In this document: positions 18,602-28,408 of the stretch, one piece after another
How positions within the stretch are numbered: position 1 is the stretch's first letter
Layout: each line of letters opens with the position of its first letter
Source: Acrocarpospora phusangensis
GTDB taxonomy: Bacteria > Actinomycetota > Actinomycetes > Streptosporangiales > Streptosporangiaceae
Assembly (NCBI RefSeq): GCF_016862995.1
Contig: NZ_BOOA01000008.1
Coordinates: 62,001 to 126,000 of the forward strand
Direction of reading: 5' to 3'
Length of the DNA: 64,000 nucleotides
Notes under the pieces: model-generated
Told to the model about the DNA's origin: nothing
Database searches by the model: none
The model's input: only the letters and a program-made list of their open reading frames with translations
Translations under genes and position numbers: made by a program

Positions 18602-20817
18602 CGTTGGGTCTCCCTGTCGACGGGGGTGATCAGCCGGACCACGCCCGGCCGGAGGGGCACCAGGCGGAGCGTTCCCGCGGCGTGCGGCGAGCGGGTCCAG
18701 ACCAGGTCGCCGACGCCGTGCCCCAGGCCCTGGACGGCGCGCGGCGCGAACCGCACCACCTGGGCCAGTTCGGCGGAGACCTGGAGGAAGTGCAGGTCGG
18801 CGTCGGCGCAGAACTGGAGCATGAGCCCGCCGGCCGGAGCGTTCACGGCGGAGCGCACGTGCTCCGGCGTGCCCCAGACGTTGTGGATCAGCACTTCCCT
18901 GGCGGGGGAGCCGCTGCGCGCGAACGCCGGCGGCTGGTGCACGCCGGTCCGCCGGAGGTGGTCGTCGTAGTCCCTGAGGATCTCGGCCAGGCCGTGCGAG
19001 ACCGAGTCGCCCAGGCCCTGGAAGGTGCCGTCGCCGAGGCGCGACCAGGCCGGCTCCAGCGCCTTCTCCACCGCGTCGACCAGGTCGCCGGTGACCACGT
19101 CGGCCAGCCCGCCGCCGTGGCCCTGCACGCCCCGGGCGCCGCCGGACCTGCCGCGCAGCGGGCGCAGCCCGGCCGCGTGCTCGGTCAGCCTGGCCGCGCA
19201 CTGGTCGAGCACCCAGGAGACGGTCCTGGCGGCGTCCGAGGCGTACCTGCGGGCCTCGCGCATGGCCCACTCGTCGTAGGCGACCTGGGCGGCCAGCGCC
19301 AGCAGGGCGGCGGCGGCCCGTTCCGCGGCGCCGGTCTCGACCCGGCGGGCCCAATCCCTGGCGGCCTTGGCCCACCACAGGGCGGGGATGACCGTCAGGA
19401 GCAGCGCGGCCAGGCCGGCCGGGACGTACCAGAGCAGGGCGGGCAGTCCGGCGGCGAGGAACACGCCCGCGGCGGCTCCGGCGGCGCTCGCGGCCAGGTG
19501 GGCGAGGAGCCACGGGCCGGCCGCGCGGGCCAGGCCGGTACGCCCGCGGGGGACCGGCACGCGGGCCCGCAGCAACCAGACGGCCAGCAGCCACACCGCG
19601 GCCGCCGCGCCGCCGGCCACCGGGCCGAACGGGAAGGCGGTCAGCAGGGGGACGAGGAGGCCCGCGGTGAGCATGGCCGGCCAGAGCGGGCGGAGCGGGA
19701 AGGCGGCGGGCCGGGCGAGTTCGTCGAGCACCCGGTCCGGGCAGACCGCCTCGACCCTGGGCAGGAAGGTGGCGCTGCCCACCGGCACCGCCCGGTCGGC
19801 GAACTCGCGCAGCTGCTCGGCGATGGCGGGCAGCGACTGCCGCCGCTCCAGCGCCTCCGTGACCGCCGCCTCCAGCTGCCGGGACACCTGCGCGCGCTCG
19901 GCCTGGGCGCTGCCCGCCTCGACGCCGAGCCGCTCCAGCAGGCCCAGGTCGGGGCGGGCCAGCCGGGTGCCGTGCAGCGCGTCGAAGGCCGAGCGCAGGG
20001 TGGCGCGCAGCGTCGCCAGGGTCTGGCGCAGCTCGGCGAGGCGGCCGTGCAGGGTCCGTACGGCCAGGCCCCGGCGGCGGAACCCGGCCAGCTGCCGCAG
20101 CGCGGTGTCCGCCGCCGCCACCTGGGTGGCCGCCAGGTCGCTGAGCGTCCTGATCTGCCCGGTGGAGCGCAGCACCAGCTCCGGCCTGATCCGGGCGCCC
20201 GCCTCGGCCGTGTAGACGGACAGCGCCTCCGGGCGGGTGGTGGGCAGCGCGACGTCCGTGAGCTGGGCGATCACCTGGAGCCTGGTCTCGGTCAGCAGCT
20301 CCCCGCCGACGTCCCCGGTGACGGTGAGCAGGCCGGGGCTGGCGACGCCGTCGGGGACGCGCCGGGCCAGCTCCTGCACCCGCGCGTACACCTCGGGCAC
20401 GCAGAGCACGTCGATCAGGCCGTTCAGGTCCAGGCCGTCCTGGCGGAACGCCTCGGCCCCGCCGATGCCGTCCATCCGCCAGCCCACCCCGGACGGGTCG
20501 CCCGCCCACAGGATGGCCAGGCTCGCGGAGGCGGGCGCCACGCTGTCCAGGGCGTGGCGCCGGTCGCCGGTGGGGGACGGGCCCACGGCCAGGCACATCA
20601 TCTGGTCGAACCAGGTGGAGCCGCTGATCCTGGCGTACACGGCCTGGCGTTCCGGCAGCCGGACCGTGTCGTCGATCACCAGGGCGGAGGCCCGGCCCGC
20701 GCCCTGCGCGCGGAAGCGCTCCACCCGCGCGGCCACCAGGCCCTCCACCTTCGCCTCCTCGGCGCCGCGCAGGTCCAGCACCAGGATCGTGCCGGCGTCC
20801 GGGTTCCCCGTCCTCAT
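18598..20817 (-). CDS. Unknown membrane protein of the tubulin/GTPase operon
   Basis: A 739-residue protein with no family that I recognise. The N-terminal 250 residues look globular; about 250-345 is predicted coiled coil (heptads rich in Leu, Ala, Arg, e.g. GRLAELRQTLATLRATLR). Four hydrophobic segments lie at about 365-480. The C-terminal 230 residues are soluble, beginning with a long helical, Ala-rich part. Start overlaps the tubulin stop (ATGA) and stop overlaps the pseudokinase start (GTGA). It could link the cytoplasmic NTPases to the membrane. Start site is well fixed by the overlap. Confidence 0.8.
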   Translation of the reverse strand: MRTGNPDAGTILVLDLRGAEEAKVEGLVAARVERFRAQGAGRASALVIDDTVRLPERQAVYARISGSTWFDQMMCLAVGPSPTGDRRHALDSVAPASASLAILWAGDPSGVGWRMDGIGGAEAFRQDGLDLNGLIDVLCVPEVYARVQELARRVPDGVASPGLLTVTGDVGGELLTETRLQVIAQLTDVALPTTRPEALSVYTAEAGARIRPELVLRSTGQIRTLSDLAATQVAAADTALRQLAGFRRRGLAVRTLHGRLAELRQTLATLRATLRSAFDALHGTRLARPDLGLLERLGVEAGSAQAERAQVSRQLEAAVTEALERRQSLPAIAEQLREFADRAVPVGSATFLPRVEAVCPDRVLDELARPAAFPLRPLWPAMLTAGLLVPLLTAFPFGPVAGGAAAAVWLLAVWLLRARVPVPRGRTGLARAAGPWLLAHLAASAAGAAAGVFLAAGLPALLWYVPAGLAALLLTVIPALWWAKAARDWARRVETGAAERAAAALLALAAQVAYDEWAMREARRYASDAARTVSWVLDQCAARLTEHAAGLRPLRGRSGGARGVQGHGGGLADVVTGDLVDAVEKALEPAWSRLGDGTFQGLGDSVSHGLAEILRDYDDHLRRTGVHQPPAFARSGSPAREVLIHNVWGTPEHVRSAVNAPAGGLMLQFCADADLHFLQVSAELAQVVRFAPRAVQGLGHGVGDLVWTRSPHAAGTLRLVPLRPGVVRLITPVDRETQR

Positions 20818-23800
20818 CGGCGCCACTCCTCCAGCGTGAGCAGGTCGGGCCTGATCGCCTGGTGCAGCGACGGGAACGGCGTGCGCAGCGCGGCCGGGAG
20901 GGTGTCCCGCCACAGCTGCAGCAGGTGGTCGGCCCAGCCGCGGCCGGACTCGGGCAGCTTCGGGATCATCTCGGTGAGCAGCTTGATCTCCTCCCGGGCC
21001 ATGCCCACGAACTGGTGGTAGAGCTCGTCCGGCGCCTTCGGCTCCGAGGTCGCGCCGATCGGGGTGCTCTTCATGAGCTCCTCGCAGAACTGGCGGCGGG
21101 TGGGCTGGTCGTCGCGTACGGTCCACAGCTCGTACGCGCGCAGGATGTTGCCCCACGAGGAGGCCCGCTCGTAGCGGGACAGCGGCAGGGTCATCGTGGT
21201 GGCGTTGTCGGCGGGCAGCCTGATCCGGATCTTGGAGGGCGAGTTGGCCGGCCCCTCGACCACGCTGACCTGGCCGTTCCACAGCGCGCAGAGCAGGTGG
21301 TGGAGCACCCGCACCCGGTCGTCCGGGGTGCTGGTGAGGTAGCCGTAGTCGTAGCCGAGGCGCTGCCGCCAGCGCAGGAAGTCCTGCGGCTCCTCGCGTT
21401 CGGTGGCGTCCGCCCAGTGTTTGAGCACCTGCCGTACCTCCGGCACCTCGGTGACGCTCATGGAGGTGCGGAACAGCACGACCGCGATCGACTCGGTGTT
21501 GGTGGCGGTGAACTCCGGCTCCAGGCCCTGCCCCTTCGGCAGGTGCAGCTTCTCCTTCAGGAACCGCTCCAGGTCCGGGTTGGGGGCCGGCGCCGGATAG
21601 GAGATGAGGATCTTCAGCCGTCCGTTGCCCTCCGGGGAGAACCCGCCGGGCAGCAGGGCGGCCAGCTTCTGCTGGAACTGGACCAGGTCGGCGTCGGAGA
21701 CCTTGGGGCCGTCCTTGCGGGCGGCCCTGGCCAGCAGCCCCGACAGCGGCGGCAGCAGCGGGTGCTCCGCGTGCTCGTCCTGGATCAGGTCCTTGACCTC
21801 GGTCTTCACCAGGGTCAGCAGCTCCTGCACGGAACGTTCCGCGTCGGCGGACTTGCCCTTCACGTACGCGTCGCGCCAGCCCTTGTCGATCCGGGTCACC
21901 GCGTACACGATCTCGGCCTCGTCGGCGGTGTTGCGCAGCTGCTCCCGGTAGCGGGGGCTGGTCACGAACAGCACCCGGACGTTCTCGTAGAACACGGCCA
22001 GGTCCTTGCCGTGCGGCGGCAGCAGGTAGCTGACGGCGGTGCGCGGCTTGTACAGGTCGCCCACCCGCCGCTCGAACCGCTCGGGCTCGTCCCTGGCGTG
22101 CCGGAGGAACGCGCCGGTCTGCTCCTCCAGCTGGCGTTTGACCCGGTTGAGCGGATCGCTCCAGACCTGGCGCTTGATCCCCCAGTGGGAGTGCCAGATC
22201 ACCCGGGTACGCCACTCGTACCACCGATCCTGGAGCTCCAGCTGTGCCTGTACGGCGGGATCGCTCCACGACGCCCGCCGGAACGGCCCGGCCTGCGGGC
22301 GTCTGGGCTGCGGCGGGGCCATCGTGACGCCGGGCGGCGGGGGCGGCTCGGCGCTGAGCCGGTCCAGCATCCCGCTGACGCCCTGCTGGCTGAGCACGCT
22401 CTGGAGCAGCGGGTGCCCGTTGACGACCCGGCTCAGCCGGAACGGGTCGACCTCGCCGAGCAGCTCCTCCACCGCGCGCGCCGGGTCGAACGCCCGCGCC
22501 ATCTCGTGGCTGCCCGCGCTCAGCTGCTGGTCCAGGGAGCGCAGGTTGGCGTCCATGTACTTGAGCCGCTCCTGGAGGGCGACGAAGACGGCCTCGGCGC
22601 CCTTGGGCGGCTCGGGCGGCGGGTTGACCACCCTGGGGGCGCGGCGCAGCACCTGGGAGATGTGCGCGGCCTCGAAGAAACGTTCCACCAGCTTGTCGTT
22701 GCTCTCGCCGCCGCCCGGCGGGGGCGACATGAGGGTGTTCACGGCGTTGGCGACGATCCGGGAGCTGACGATGTCGGCCAGGTCGTCCCGCGGCACGGTC
22801 ATCGAGGCGACCAGGCCGGTGGACACGCCACGGCTGCCGATCCCGGTCGGGGCGGGCACCTCCCGCTCCACGCCCAGGTTGATGAAGCTGTCGGCGAAGG
22901 ACTGGGCCAGCGTGTCGCTGACCCTGGCCCGCTCCTGCTGGACCTGGCCGTCGGTGCCGATGAGCGACAGGATCAGGGAGACCGCCGAGCGGTGCAGGTC
23001 CTCCCGGTCCATGCCGGGCGTACGGCTGAACAGGAACGCGGTCTGGATGGTGGAGGCGCGCAGCCGTACGTCCCCGAGCTCGGGGTAGCGGATGGAGAGC
23101 ACGCCGTCGGCGGGCGCGGCGTCCGGGTCGGTCTGCGCGCCCTGCCCGTTCTGGTCGTCCACCAGGCGGAACAGGTCGAGCAGGCCGCGGCCGGAGTTGA
23201 GGATGGCCCGCCGCCCGCCGCCGAGGCCCTCCGGGAACGCCGACGGCATGATGACCAGCGGGAAGATCCTGGCCGTGTGCCGGGAGCCCTTGATCACATG
23301 GCCGAGCAGGTGGAGGAAGTCGTAGAAGATGCCGGAGCCGGTGCCGCCCGCCATGGAGAACGCCACGTAGACGTCGACCGAGTCGGTCTGCCGGCCGCCG
23401 AGCCGCTGGAGCTCGCCGCCGGACTGGCTGATCCGGTCCAGCGCCCGGCTGATCGGCCCCTCGACCGAGCCGGGGCTGTTCCTGACGGTCTCGAACAGGG
23501 CCGCCCTGGCCGCCGTCGGGAGCTGGCCCGCGCCCCGGTGGAGCGGGGCCACGAGCGGTTCGTGGCGCGGTGGCGGCAGCCAGCCCTCGACGTACTGGGG
23601 GATGCTGGTGCGCAGGCTGCGGGCCACCTCCGGATAGGTGTCCAGCTGGGGCACCAGGTCGGTGACCAGGTGCATGGTCCGGCGGGCCGCCAGCGCGTGC
23701 GCGTCCGACGGGACCACCGCGCCCTCCAGGCGGCGCAGCTCGGCGTCGTTGAGGTCGGCGTAGACGAACTGCACGCAGGCGGGCAGCTGGAACGGCAGGT

Positions 23801-23942
23801 ACTCCTGGTTGGCGAGGTCGTCGCGGAGCTTGGTGCCGTTGGGACCGCAGAGCTCCTCGCGGAGCCGCCGCTCGAGCGACGCGCCGATGGCGCAGCCGGT
23901 CCCTCCGAGCCCGACGAACAGCATGGGTTGATAGATGTTCAT
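20814..23942 (-). CDS. Divergent tubulin/FtsZ-like protein (Tubulin_2 type)
   Basis: A 1042-residue cytoplasmic protein. The N-terminus has the glycine-rich GLGGTG (11-16), and AGGTGSG at 198-204 is the tubulin/FtsZ signature loop that binds the nucleotide phosphates. This spacing fits the large tubulin-like family found in actinobacterial and cyanobacterial gene clusters, far longer than FtsZ (about 400). The remaining 700 residues are of unknown fold, with proline-rich linkers near 545-575. ATG start 32 bases after the VWA stop, with a GAGAGGA site somewhat far upstream. Whether it polymerises cannot be judged from sequence. Confidence 0.88.
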   Translation of the reverse strand: MNIYQPMLFVGLGGTGCAIGASLERRLREELCGPNGTKLRDDLANQEYLPFQLPACVQFVYADLNDAELRRLEGAVVPSDAHALAARRTMHLVTDLVPQLDTYPEVARSLRTSIPQYVEGWLPPPRHEPLVAPLHRGAGQLPTAARAALFETVRNSPGSVEGPISRALDRISQSGGELQRLGGRQTDSVDVYVAFSMAGGTGSGIFYDFLHLLGHVIKGSRHTARIFPLVIMPSAFPEGLGGGRRAILNSGRGLLDLFRLVDDQNGQGAQTDPDAAPADGVLSIRYPELGDVRLRASTIQTAFLFSRTPGMDREDLHRSAVSLILSLIGTDGQVQQERARVSDTLAQSFADSFINLGVEREVPAPTGIGSRGVSTGLVASMTVPRDDLADIVSSRIVANAVNTLMSPPPGGGESNDKLVERFFEAAHISQVLRRAPRVVNPPPEPPKGAEAVFVALQERLKYMDANLRSLDQQLSAGSHEMARAFDPARAVEELLGEVDPFRLSRVVNGHPLLQSVLSQQGVSGMLDRLSAEPPPPPGVTMAPPQPRRPQAGPFRRASWSDPAVQAQLELQDRWYEWRTRVIWHSHWGIKRQVWSDPLNRVKRQLEEQTGAFLRHARDEPERFERRVGDLYKPRTAVSYLLPPHGKDLAVFYENVRVLFVTSPRYREQLRNTADEAEIVYAVTRIDKGWRDAYVKGKSADAERSVQELLTLVKTEVKDLIQDEHAEHPLLPPLSGLLARAARKDGPKVSDADLVQFQQKLAALLPGGFSPEGNGRLKILISYPAPAPNPDLERFLKEKLHLPKGQGLEPEFTATNTESIAVVLFRTSMSVTEVPEVRQVLKHWADATEREEPQDFLRWRQRLGYDYGYLTSTPDDRVRVLHHLLCALWNGQVSVVEGPANSPSKIRIRLPADNATTMTLPLSRYERASSWGNILRAYELWTVRDDQPTRRQFCEELMKSTPIGATSEPKAPDELYHQFVGMAREEIKLLTEMIPKLPESGRGWADHLLQLWRDTLPAALRTPFPSLHQAIRPDLLTLEEWRR

Positions 23943-23974
23943 ACCCGGTTGGGGTCCTCTCAGCGGATCTGCGG

Positions 23975-26215
23975 TCAGTACAGAAGGTCGTCCCAGGGGT
24001 CGGCCGGGCGCGGCGGATCGGGGTCGGGCCCGGAATAGGGCCCGGAGTACGGCACCGTCTGCGGCTGCGGGGAGCGTCCGCGGGCGTCGCGGAACTCCAG
24101 GGCCAGGTCGCCCTGGATGATCCCGGGCTCATTGAGGCCGAGCCTGAGCACGTCGCCCATGGGCGTGCGCAGCACGATCCGGCCGCGCTCGCCCCGGCGC
24201 GCGACATAGGTGTCCGCCGGCCCGGTCGGCGTGTCCAGCCGGGCCGCGCCGTCGGTCCGCACCGCGAACCGGAACTCGTCGGAGCCCTTCCTGCCGTTCA
24301 GCTCGAAGACCGCCGTCTCGCCCTGGAGCAGGACCGCGGTCAGCCCGCCCACGTCCCGGTCGGCGGCCCGGCGGCGGGCCAGCAGGAGCAGGAGCGCCCC
24401 GAGCGCGGCCAGCGCCACGGCGAGGCCGGTCCACAGCCACCACAGGCGGGCCAGCAGGCTGGGCGGCTCGGTCACGGTGAGCGGGAAACCGCCCTCGAAG
24501 TGCACCACCTCGTCCTGGCCCTCGCCCTGCACCAGCTTGATCCGCCCGGCCCAGGAGCCCAGCTCGGAGCCCTCCCCGACCACGATCTCGAACTCGGTAC
24601 GGCTCCGCCCCGCCGCGGGCACCGCCACGACCGGCGGCCGTACCGACACCGCCGCCCCGGACGGCAGGCCGGACACGGTGAGCCGGAGCGAGAGCGGCGT
24701 GGTCAGCGTGTTCTCCACCTCGACGGCGCCCTTGACCGCCCCGCCGGGGGAGACGGGGGCGGGATCCACGGTCAGCTGCGTCTTCACGGGCTTCCCGCCG
24801 GTGGAGACGTTCATCGGGAACGGCACGCTGTCCCCGACCAGGCCGGGCCCGCCGACCTCGCCGACCAGGGTGATGGTGCCCGTGGCGGCCTCTGGCACCT
24901 GGAAGGTCCCGGAGAACAGCCCGTCCCCGCCCGCGGCGTCGGGCGCCTGGCCGGAGTCGTTGAGCGGCACCTTCATGTCCTTGAGGCCGGGTCCGCTCGC
25001 CGCCGCGCTGAACGAGATGCCTTCGACCTCGGCGAGGTCCTCGGGGGCGAGCTCGTCGCGGGTGACCAGTTTGAGCTGGACGGTCACACTCTGGCCGGGC
25101 TCGGGCGCGGCGTCGCTCACCGAGATCTCGGAGTCCAGCTGGCCCTGCCAGGTCACCCGGGCGCTCACGTTCTGGCTCCCGCCGCCCGCGGGGGCGGTCA
25201 GGTGCACCGTCCATTCGCCCGGTTTGGGGTTGTTGACGCGCAGCGACTCGACCGCGGCGTTCTGCCCGCTGAGCACGAACGTGGAGCCGTCCATCGGCAC
25301 GGCCGGGTTGACCAGCCGCCCGTCGGGGTCGGTGTAGGAGACCTGGATCCGGGGGTCGCGCTTGATGACCTCGATCGAACCCGCGCTGGCGATCTTGGGG
25401 ATGGTGACCTGGAGCTCGTCCCGGCCGCCCGGGTCCAGCACCGTGTCGTCGGTGTCGGTGATGACCGAGCACTGGGCGGCGGCGATGGCCTCGCTCACGG
25501 CGTTGTCCATCTCGGCGGCGGTGGCCCGCACGATCGCCTTCGGCGTGGGGGCGTCGGCGTTGCAGCGGCCCTGCGCGCCGCCCACGGCGTAGCTCCTCAG
25601 CGCGTCCGGGTCCACCTCGCCGAAGCCGAGCGGCCAGACCTGGATGCCGCGCGCCTCCAGGTCCGGCAGCACGCGCTCGGTCAGCCGGGCGGCGGCCACG
25701 GCGTCGCGGTCGCCGTCGCCGAAGGAGGGGTCGTCGCCCACGTGGAGCTTCCCGTCGGTGAGCAGGAAGATGATCCTGGCCGTACGGTCCCCCGAGTCGC
25801 TGAACGCCGAGCCGGCCGTGCTCAGGGCGTTCACGAAGTCGGTGTGGTAGCCCTCCTCGGCGGTGCGGAGCTTGAGCCCGCCGACGCACTGGGTGAGGTC
25901 CTGGCGGCCGGTCTCGTTCAACTCGGTCATCGGGCAGACCTTGGCCACGCGGCCCCGGGAGCCCTGGCTGCCGAAGCCGAAGATCGCCACCTTGGCGTCC
26001 TCGGCCAGCACGGCCAGCGGGATGCGGGCGGCGGCCTGCCGCTCCTGGGCGACGCCCTCCGCGCTCAGGCTGCCCGACTCGTCCACTAGGACGACGATCT
26101 CCACGCGGCGGGGTTCCGCCTGCTCAGCGGTGGGTCCTGGGCTGGGCTGAGGGGAGGGCGGCGCCGGGGACGCGGCCAGCAGCAGCGCCGTGATCAGCGA
26201 AACGATCTGTGACAC
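23975..26215 (-). CDS. Secreted, membrane-anchored VWA-domain protein
   Basis: A 746-residue protein and the first gene of the operon. Signal peptide (1-16, hydrophobic), Pro-rich spacer, then a von Willebrand A domain with an intact MIDAS start DESGS (45-49) and the IIFLLTDGKL segment that supplies further metal contacts. Beta-rich domains follow to about 590. One membrane helix (about 595-618) and an Arg-rich stop-transfer lead to a cytoplasmic tail of about 125 residues, of beta type. It may sense an extracellular ligand and signal to the cytoplasmic NTPases. GTG start with an AGGTGAG site. Confidence 0.87.
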   Translation of the reverse strand: MSQIVSLITALLLAASPAPPSPQPSPGPTAEQAEPRRVEIVVLVDESGSLSAEGVAQERQAAARIPLAVLAEDAKVAIFGFGSQGSRGRVAKVCPMTELNETGRQDLTQCVGGLKLRTAEEGYHTDFVNALSTAGSAFSDSGDRTARIIFLLTDGKLHVGDDPSFGDGDRDAVAAARLTERVLPDLEARGIQVWPLGFGEVDPDALRSYAVGGAQGRCNADAPTPKAIVRATAAEMDNAVSEAIAAAQCSVITDTDDTVLDPGGRDELQVTIPKIASAGSIEVIKRDPRIQVSYTDPDGRLVNPAVPMDGSTFVLSGQNAAVESLRVNNPKPGEWTVHLTAPAGGGSQNVSARVTWQGQLDSEISVSDAAPEPGQSVTVQLKLVTRDELAPEDLAEVEGISFSAAASGPGLKDMKVPLNDSGQAPDAAGGDGLFSGTFQVPEAATGTITLVGEVGGPGLVGDSVPFPMNVSTGGKPVKTQLTVDPAPVSPGGAVKGAVEVENTLTTPLSLRLTVSGLPSGAAVSVRPPVVAVPAAGRSRTEFEIVVGEGSELGSWAGRIKLVQGEGQDEVVHFEGGFPLTVTEPPSLLARLWWLWTGLAVALAALGALLLLLARRRAADRDVGGLTAVLLQGETAVFELNGRKGSDEFRFAVRTDGAARLDTPTGPADTYVARRGERGRIVLRTPMGDVLRLGLNEPGIIQGDLALEFRDARGRSPQPQTVPYSGPYSGPDPDPPRPADPWDDLLY

Positions 26216-26301
26216 GCGAGCTCACCTGACATCCGGCCGAAGGGGCAGTACCCCCGAAGATGGACGGAGTCAGGCGCTCAAACATCCTAAAAAGATGGGA
26301 T

Positions 26302-27369
26302 TTAGGTACGTCGTGCGGTCGCCGCGACGGCCAGCGCCGCCAGGGACTCCCGAGCCGCGGCCGTGATCCCCGCCGTCTCCAGCGACGCCAGCGCGTCGTC
26401 CAGGTAGCGCCGGATCATGTCCTCGCAGTAGGCCAGCGCCCCGGTCTCCTCGATCACCCCGCGCAGCCGGGCCACCCCTTCGGCGTCCAGCTTCGGATCG
26501 CCCAGCAGGTTCCGCACCTCCTGCGCCTGCGCCCGGGACGCCGCCGCGAGCGTACGCGCGATCAGCATGGTGCGCTTGCCCTCGCGCAGGTCGTCCCCGG
26601 CCGGTTTGCCGGTCTCCACCGGGTCGCCGAAGACGCCCAGCACGTCGTCGCGGAGCTGGAAGGCGATGCCCACCTTCTGGCCGTACTCGGCGCAGAAGCG
26701 GTCGATCCACGGCTCGCGCGACCGGGCGGCCAGCACCATGCCGAGGCGCAACGGCTGCTCGACCGAGTATTTGCCGCTCTTGTAGAGGGCCACCCGCAGC
26801 GCGCTGTCGAAGGTGCTCTCGCCGTGCGCCTGCTCCAGCAGGTCCAGGTACTGCCCGCTCATCAGCTCGGTCAGCATGTGGTCGAAGACCGGCTGGGCGG
26901 CGGTCAGCGACTCGGCCGGCAGGCCGCTGGTGCGCCACATCTCGCCGCACCAGATCAGCATCAGGTTGCCGAGCAGGATGGCCGCGCCCTCGCCGAACTG
27001 CAGGGCCGAGCCGCGCCACTCCGCGTCCAGGTGCAGCTTCTCGAACCGGCGGTGCGCCGACGGCATGCCCCGGCGCATGTCGCTGGAGTCCATCACGTCG
27101 TCGTGCACGAGCGCGCTGGCCTGGAGCAGCTCCAGCGAGGCCGCCGCGGTGTAGACGCCGGGGTCGGCGCCGCCGCCCGCCGCCCGCCAGCCCCAGTAGC
27201 AGAAGGCCGGGCGCAGCCGCTTGCCCCCCGCGAGGAAGTCCTCGGCCGCCGACAGCACCGCGATCAGGTCGGGGTCGTCGAACGCGGGACGCTGGCGGTC
27301 GAGGAAGCGCAGCAGGGCGCGGTCCACTTCCGGCCGGATGAGCTCCAGCGGGCCCGGGGCATTTGTCAT
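26302..27369 (-). CDS. Polyprenyl diphosphate synthase (IdsA/GGPP-synthase type)
   Basis: A 355-residue trans-isoprenyl synthase. First aspartate-rich motif DDVMDSSDMRRG, second motif QLRDDVLGVFGD, and the basic GGKRLRPAF segment that binds IPP are all present, so it should be active. Product length cannot be read safely; short-chain (GGPP) synthases of actinobacteria look like this. It is divergent from metF with only about 120 bases between, a pairing also found in other actinobacteria. The ATG has no ribosome site and a -10 element seven bases upstream. Confidence 0.9.
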   Translation of the reverse strand: MTNAPGPLELIRPEVDRALLRFLDRQRPAFDDPDLIAVLSAAEDFLAGGKRLRPAFCYWGWRAAGGGADPGVYTAAASLELLQASALVHDDVMDSSDMRRGMPSAHRRFEKLHLDAEWRGSALQFGEGAAILLGNLMLIWCGEMWRTSGLPAESLTAAQPVFDHMLTELMSGQYLDLLEQAHGESTFDSALRVALYKSGKYSVEQPLRLGMVLAARSREPWIDRFCAEYGQKVGIAFQLRDDVLGVFGDPVETGKPAGDDLREGKRTMLIARTLAAASRAQAQEVRNLLGDPKLDAEGVARLRGVIEETGALAYCEDMIRRYLDDALASLETAGITAAARESLAALAVAATARRT

Positions 27370-27376
27370 AAATGAG

Positions 27377-27382
27377 AGGGTA
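27377..27382 (-). promoter_or_regulatory. -10 element for leaderless polyprenyl synthase mRNA
   Basis: TACCCT on the minus strand seven bases before the ATG at 27369. Confidence 0.5.
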
Positions 27383-27477
27383 TCTTCCGTTGATCCTTAT
27401 CCCCTTCACGCGGGGTGGATGAGGCTAATGATCATGAATGGGGATTTGCGATCTCCAGCGGGCCGGGAAGCTACCTG

Positions 27478-27483
27478 TAACCT
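27478..27483 (+). promoter_or_regulatory. -10 element for leaderless metF mRNA
   Basis: TAACCT seven bases before the ATG at 27491; no Shine-Dalgarno and no clear -35. Confidence 0.5.
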
Positions 27484-27490
27484 GTGGGGT

Positions 27491-28408
27491 ATGTCTCTGG
27501 GACTTCCGTCGCGTTTTCCTGACCGTGCCCCGACGGTCAAGGACCTGCTGGCCGCCGGCGAGCGATCCTTCTCCTTCGAGTTCTTCCCGCCGAAGAGCGA
27601 CGAGGGGGAACGGCAGCTGTGGCGGGCCATCCGGGAACTGGAGGCCCTGCGCCCGACCTTCGTCTCCGTCACGTACGGCGCGGGCGGCGGAACCCGGGAC
27701 CGCACGGTCGACATCGTCGAACGCATCGCCCACGGCACCACGCTCACGCCGGTGGCGCACTTCACGGCGGTCAACCACTCCATCAGGGAGCTGCGGCACC
27801 TGGTGGGCCGGTTCGCCGACGCCGGGGTCCGCAACATCCTGGCCGTGCGGGGCGACCCGCCGGGGGATCCGATGGGCGCCTGGGTGAAGCACCCGGAGGG
27901 CGTGGAGTTCGCGGAGGACCTCGTCCGGCTGATCCGGCAGTCGGGGGAGTTCTGCGTGGGGGTGGCGGCTTTTCCGTACAAGCACCCCAGGTCGGCGACG
28001 ATCGAGTCGGACACCGAGCAGTTCGTGCGCAAATGCCGGGCGGGCGCGGACTACGCGATCACCCAGATGTTCTTCAAGGCCGACGACTACCTGCGGCTGC
28101 GGGACCGGGTGGCCGCCAGGGGCTGTGACACGCCGATCATCCCCGGCATCATGCCGGTCACCCAGCTGAGCACGATCGCCCGCTCCGAGCAGCTGTCCGG
28201 CGCGCCGTTCCCGCCCGAGGTGGCGGCCCGGTTCGAGGCCGTGGCCCACGACCCCGAGGCCGTGCGGCAGCTGGGCATCGAGCACGCCGCCGAGCTCTGC
28301 CAGACCCTGCTGGACGAGGGCGCGCCCGGCATCCACTTCATCACCTTCAACCGGTCCAGCGCGACCAGGGAAGTGTTCCAGGCGCTGGTCCCGGCGGCGG
28401 TCGTCTAG
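27491..28408 (+). CDS. metF: Methylenetetrahydrofolate reductase MetF
   Basis: A 305-residue flavoprotein that makes 5-methyl-THF for methionine synthesis. N-terminal SFEFFPPKSDEGERQL carries the catalytic Glu. VTYGAGGGTRDRT, NILAVRGDPP and the QMFFKADDY segment are family landmarks. Length fits bacterial MetF. The start at 27491 is set by the family N-terminus and a -10 element just upstream; longer frames are not used. The stop overlaps the stop of the convergent GNAT gene by four bases (CTAG). Confidence 0.95.
   Translation: MSLGLPSRFPDRAPTVKDLLAAGERSFSFEFFPPKSDEGERQLWRAIRELEALRPTFVSVTYGAGGGTRDRTVDIVERIAHGTTLTPVAHFTAVNHSIRELRHLVGRFADAGVRNILAVRGDPPGDPMGAWVKHPEGVEFAEDLVRLIRQSGEFCVGVAAFPYKHPRSATIESDTEQFVRKCRAGADYAITQMFFKADDYLRLRDRVAARGCDTPIIPGIMPVTQLSTIARSEQLSGAPFPPEVAARFEAVAHDPEAVRQLGIEHAAELCQTLLDEGAPGIHFITFNRSSATREVFQALVPAAVV

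Noticed and set aside
20862-24038. A 1058-codon plus-strand frame opposite the tubulin-like gene
   Set aside because: Antisense shadow of a clear minus-strand gene with the GGTGSG motif.
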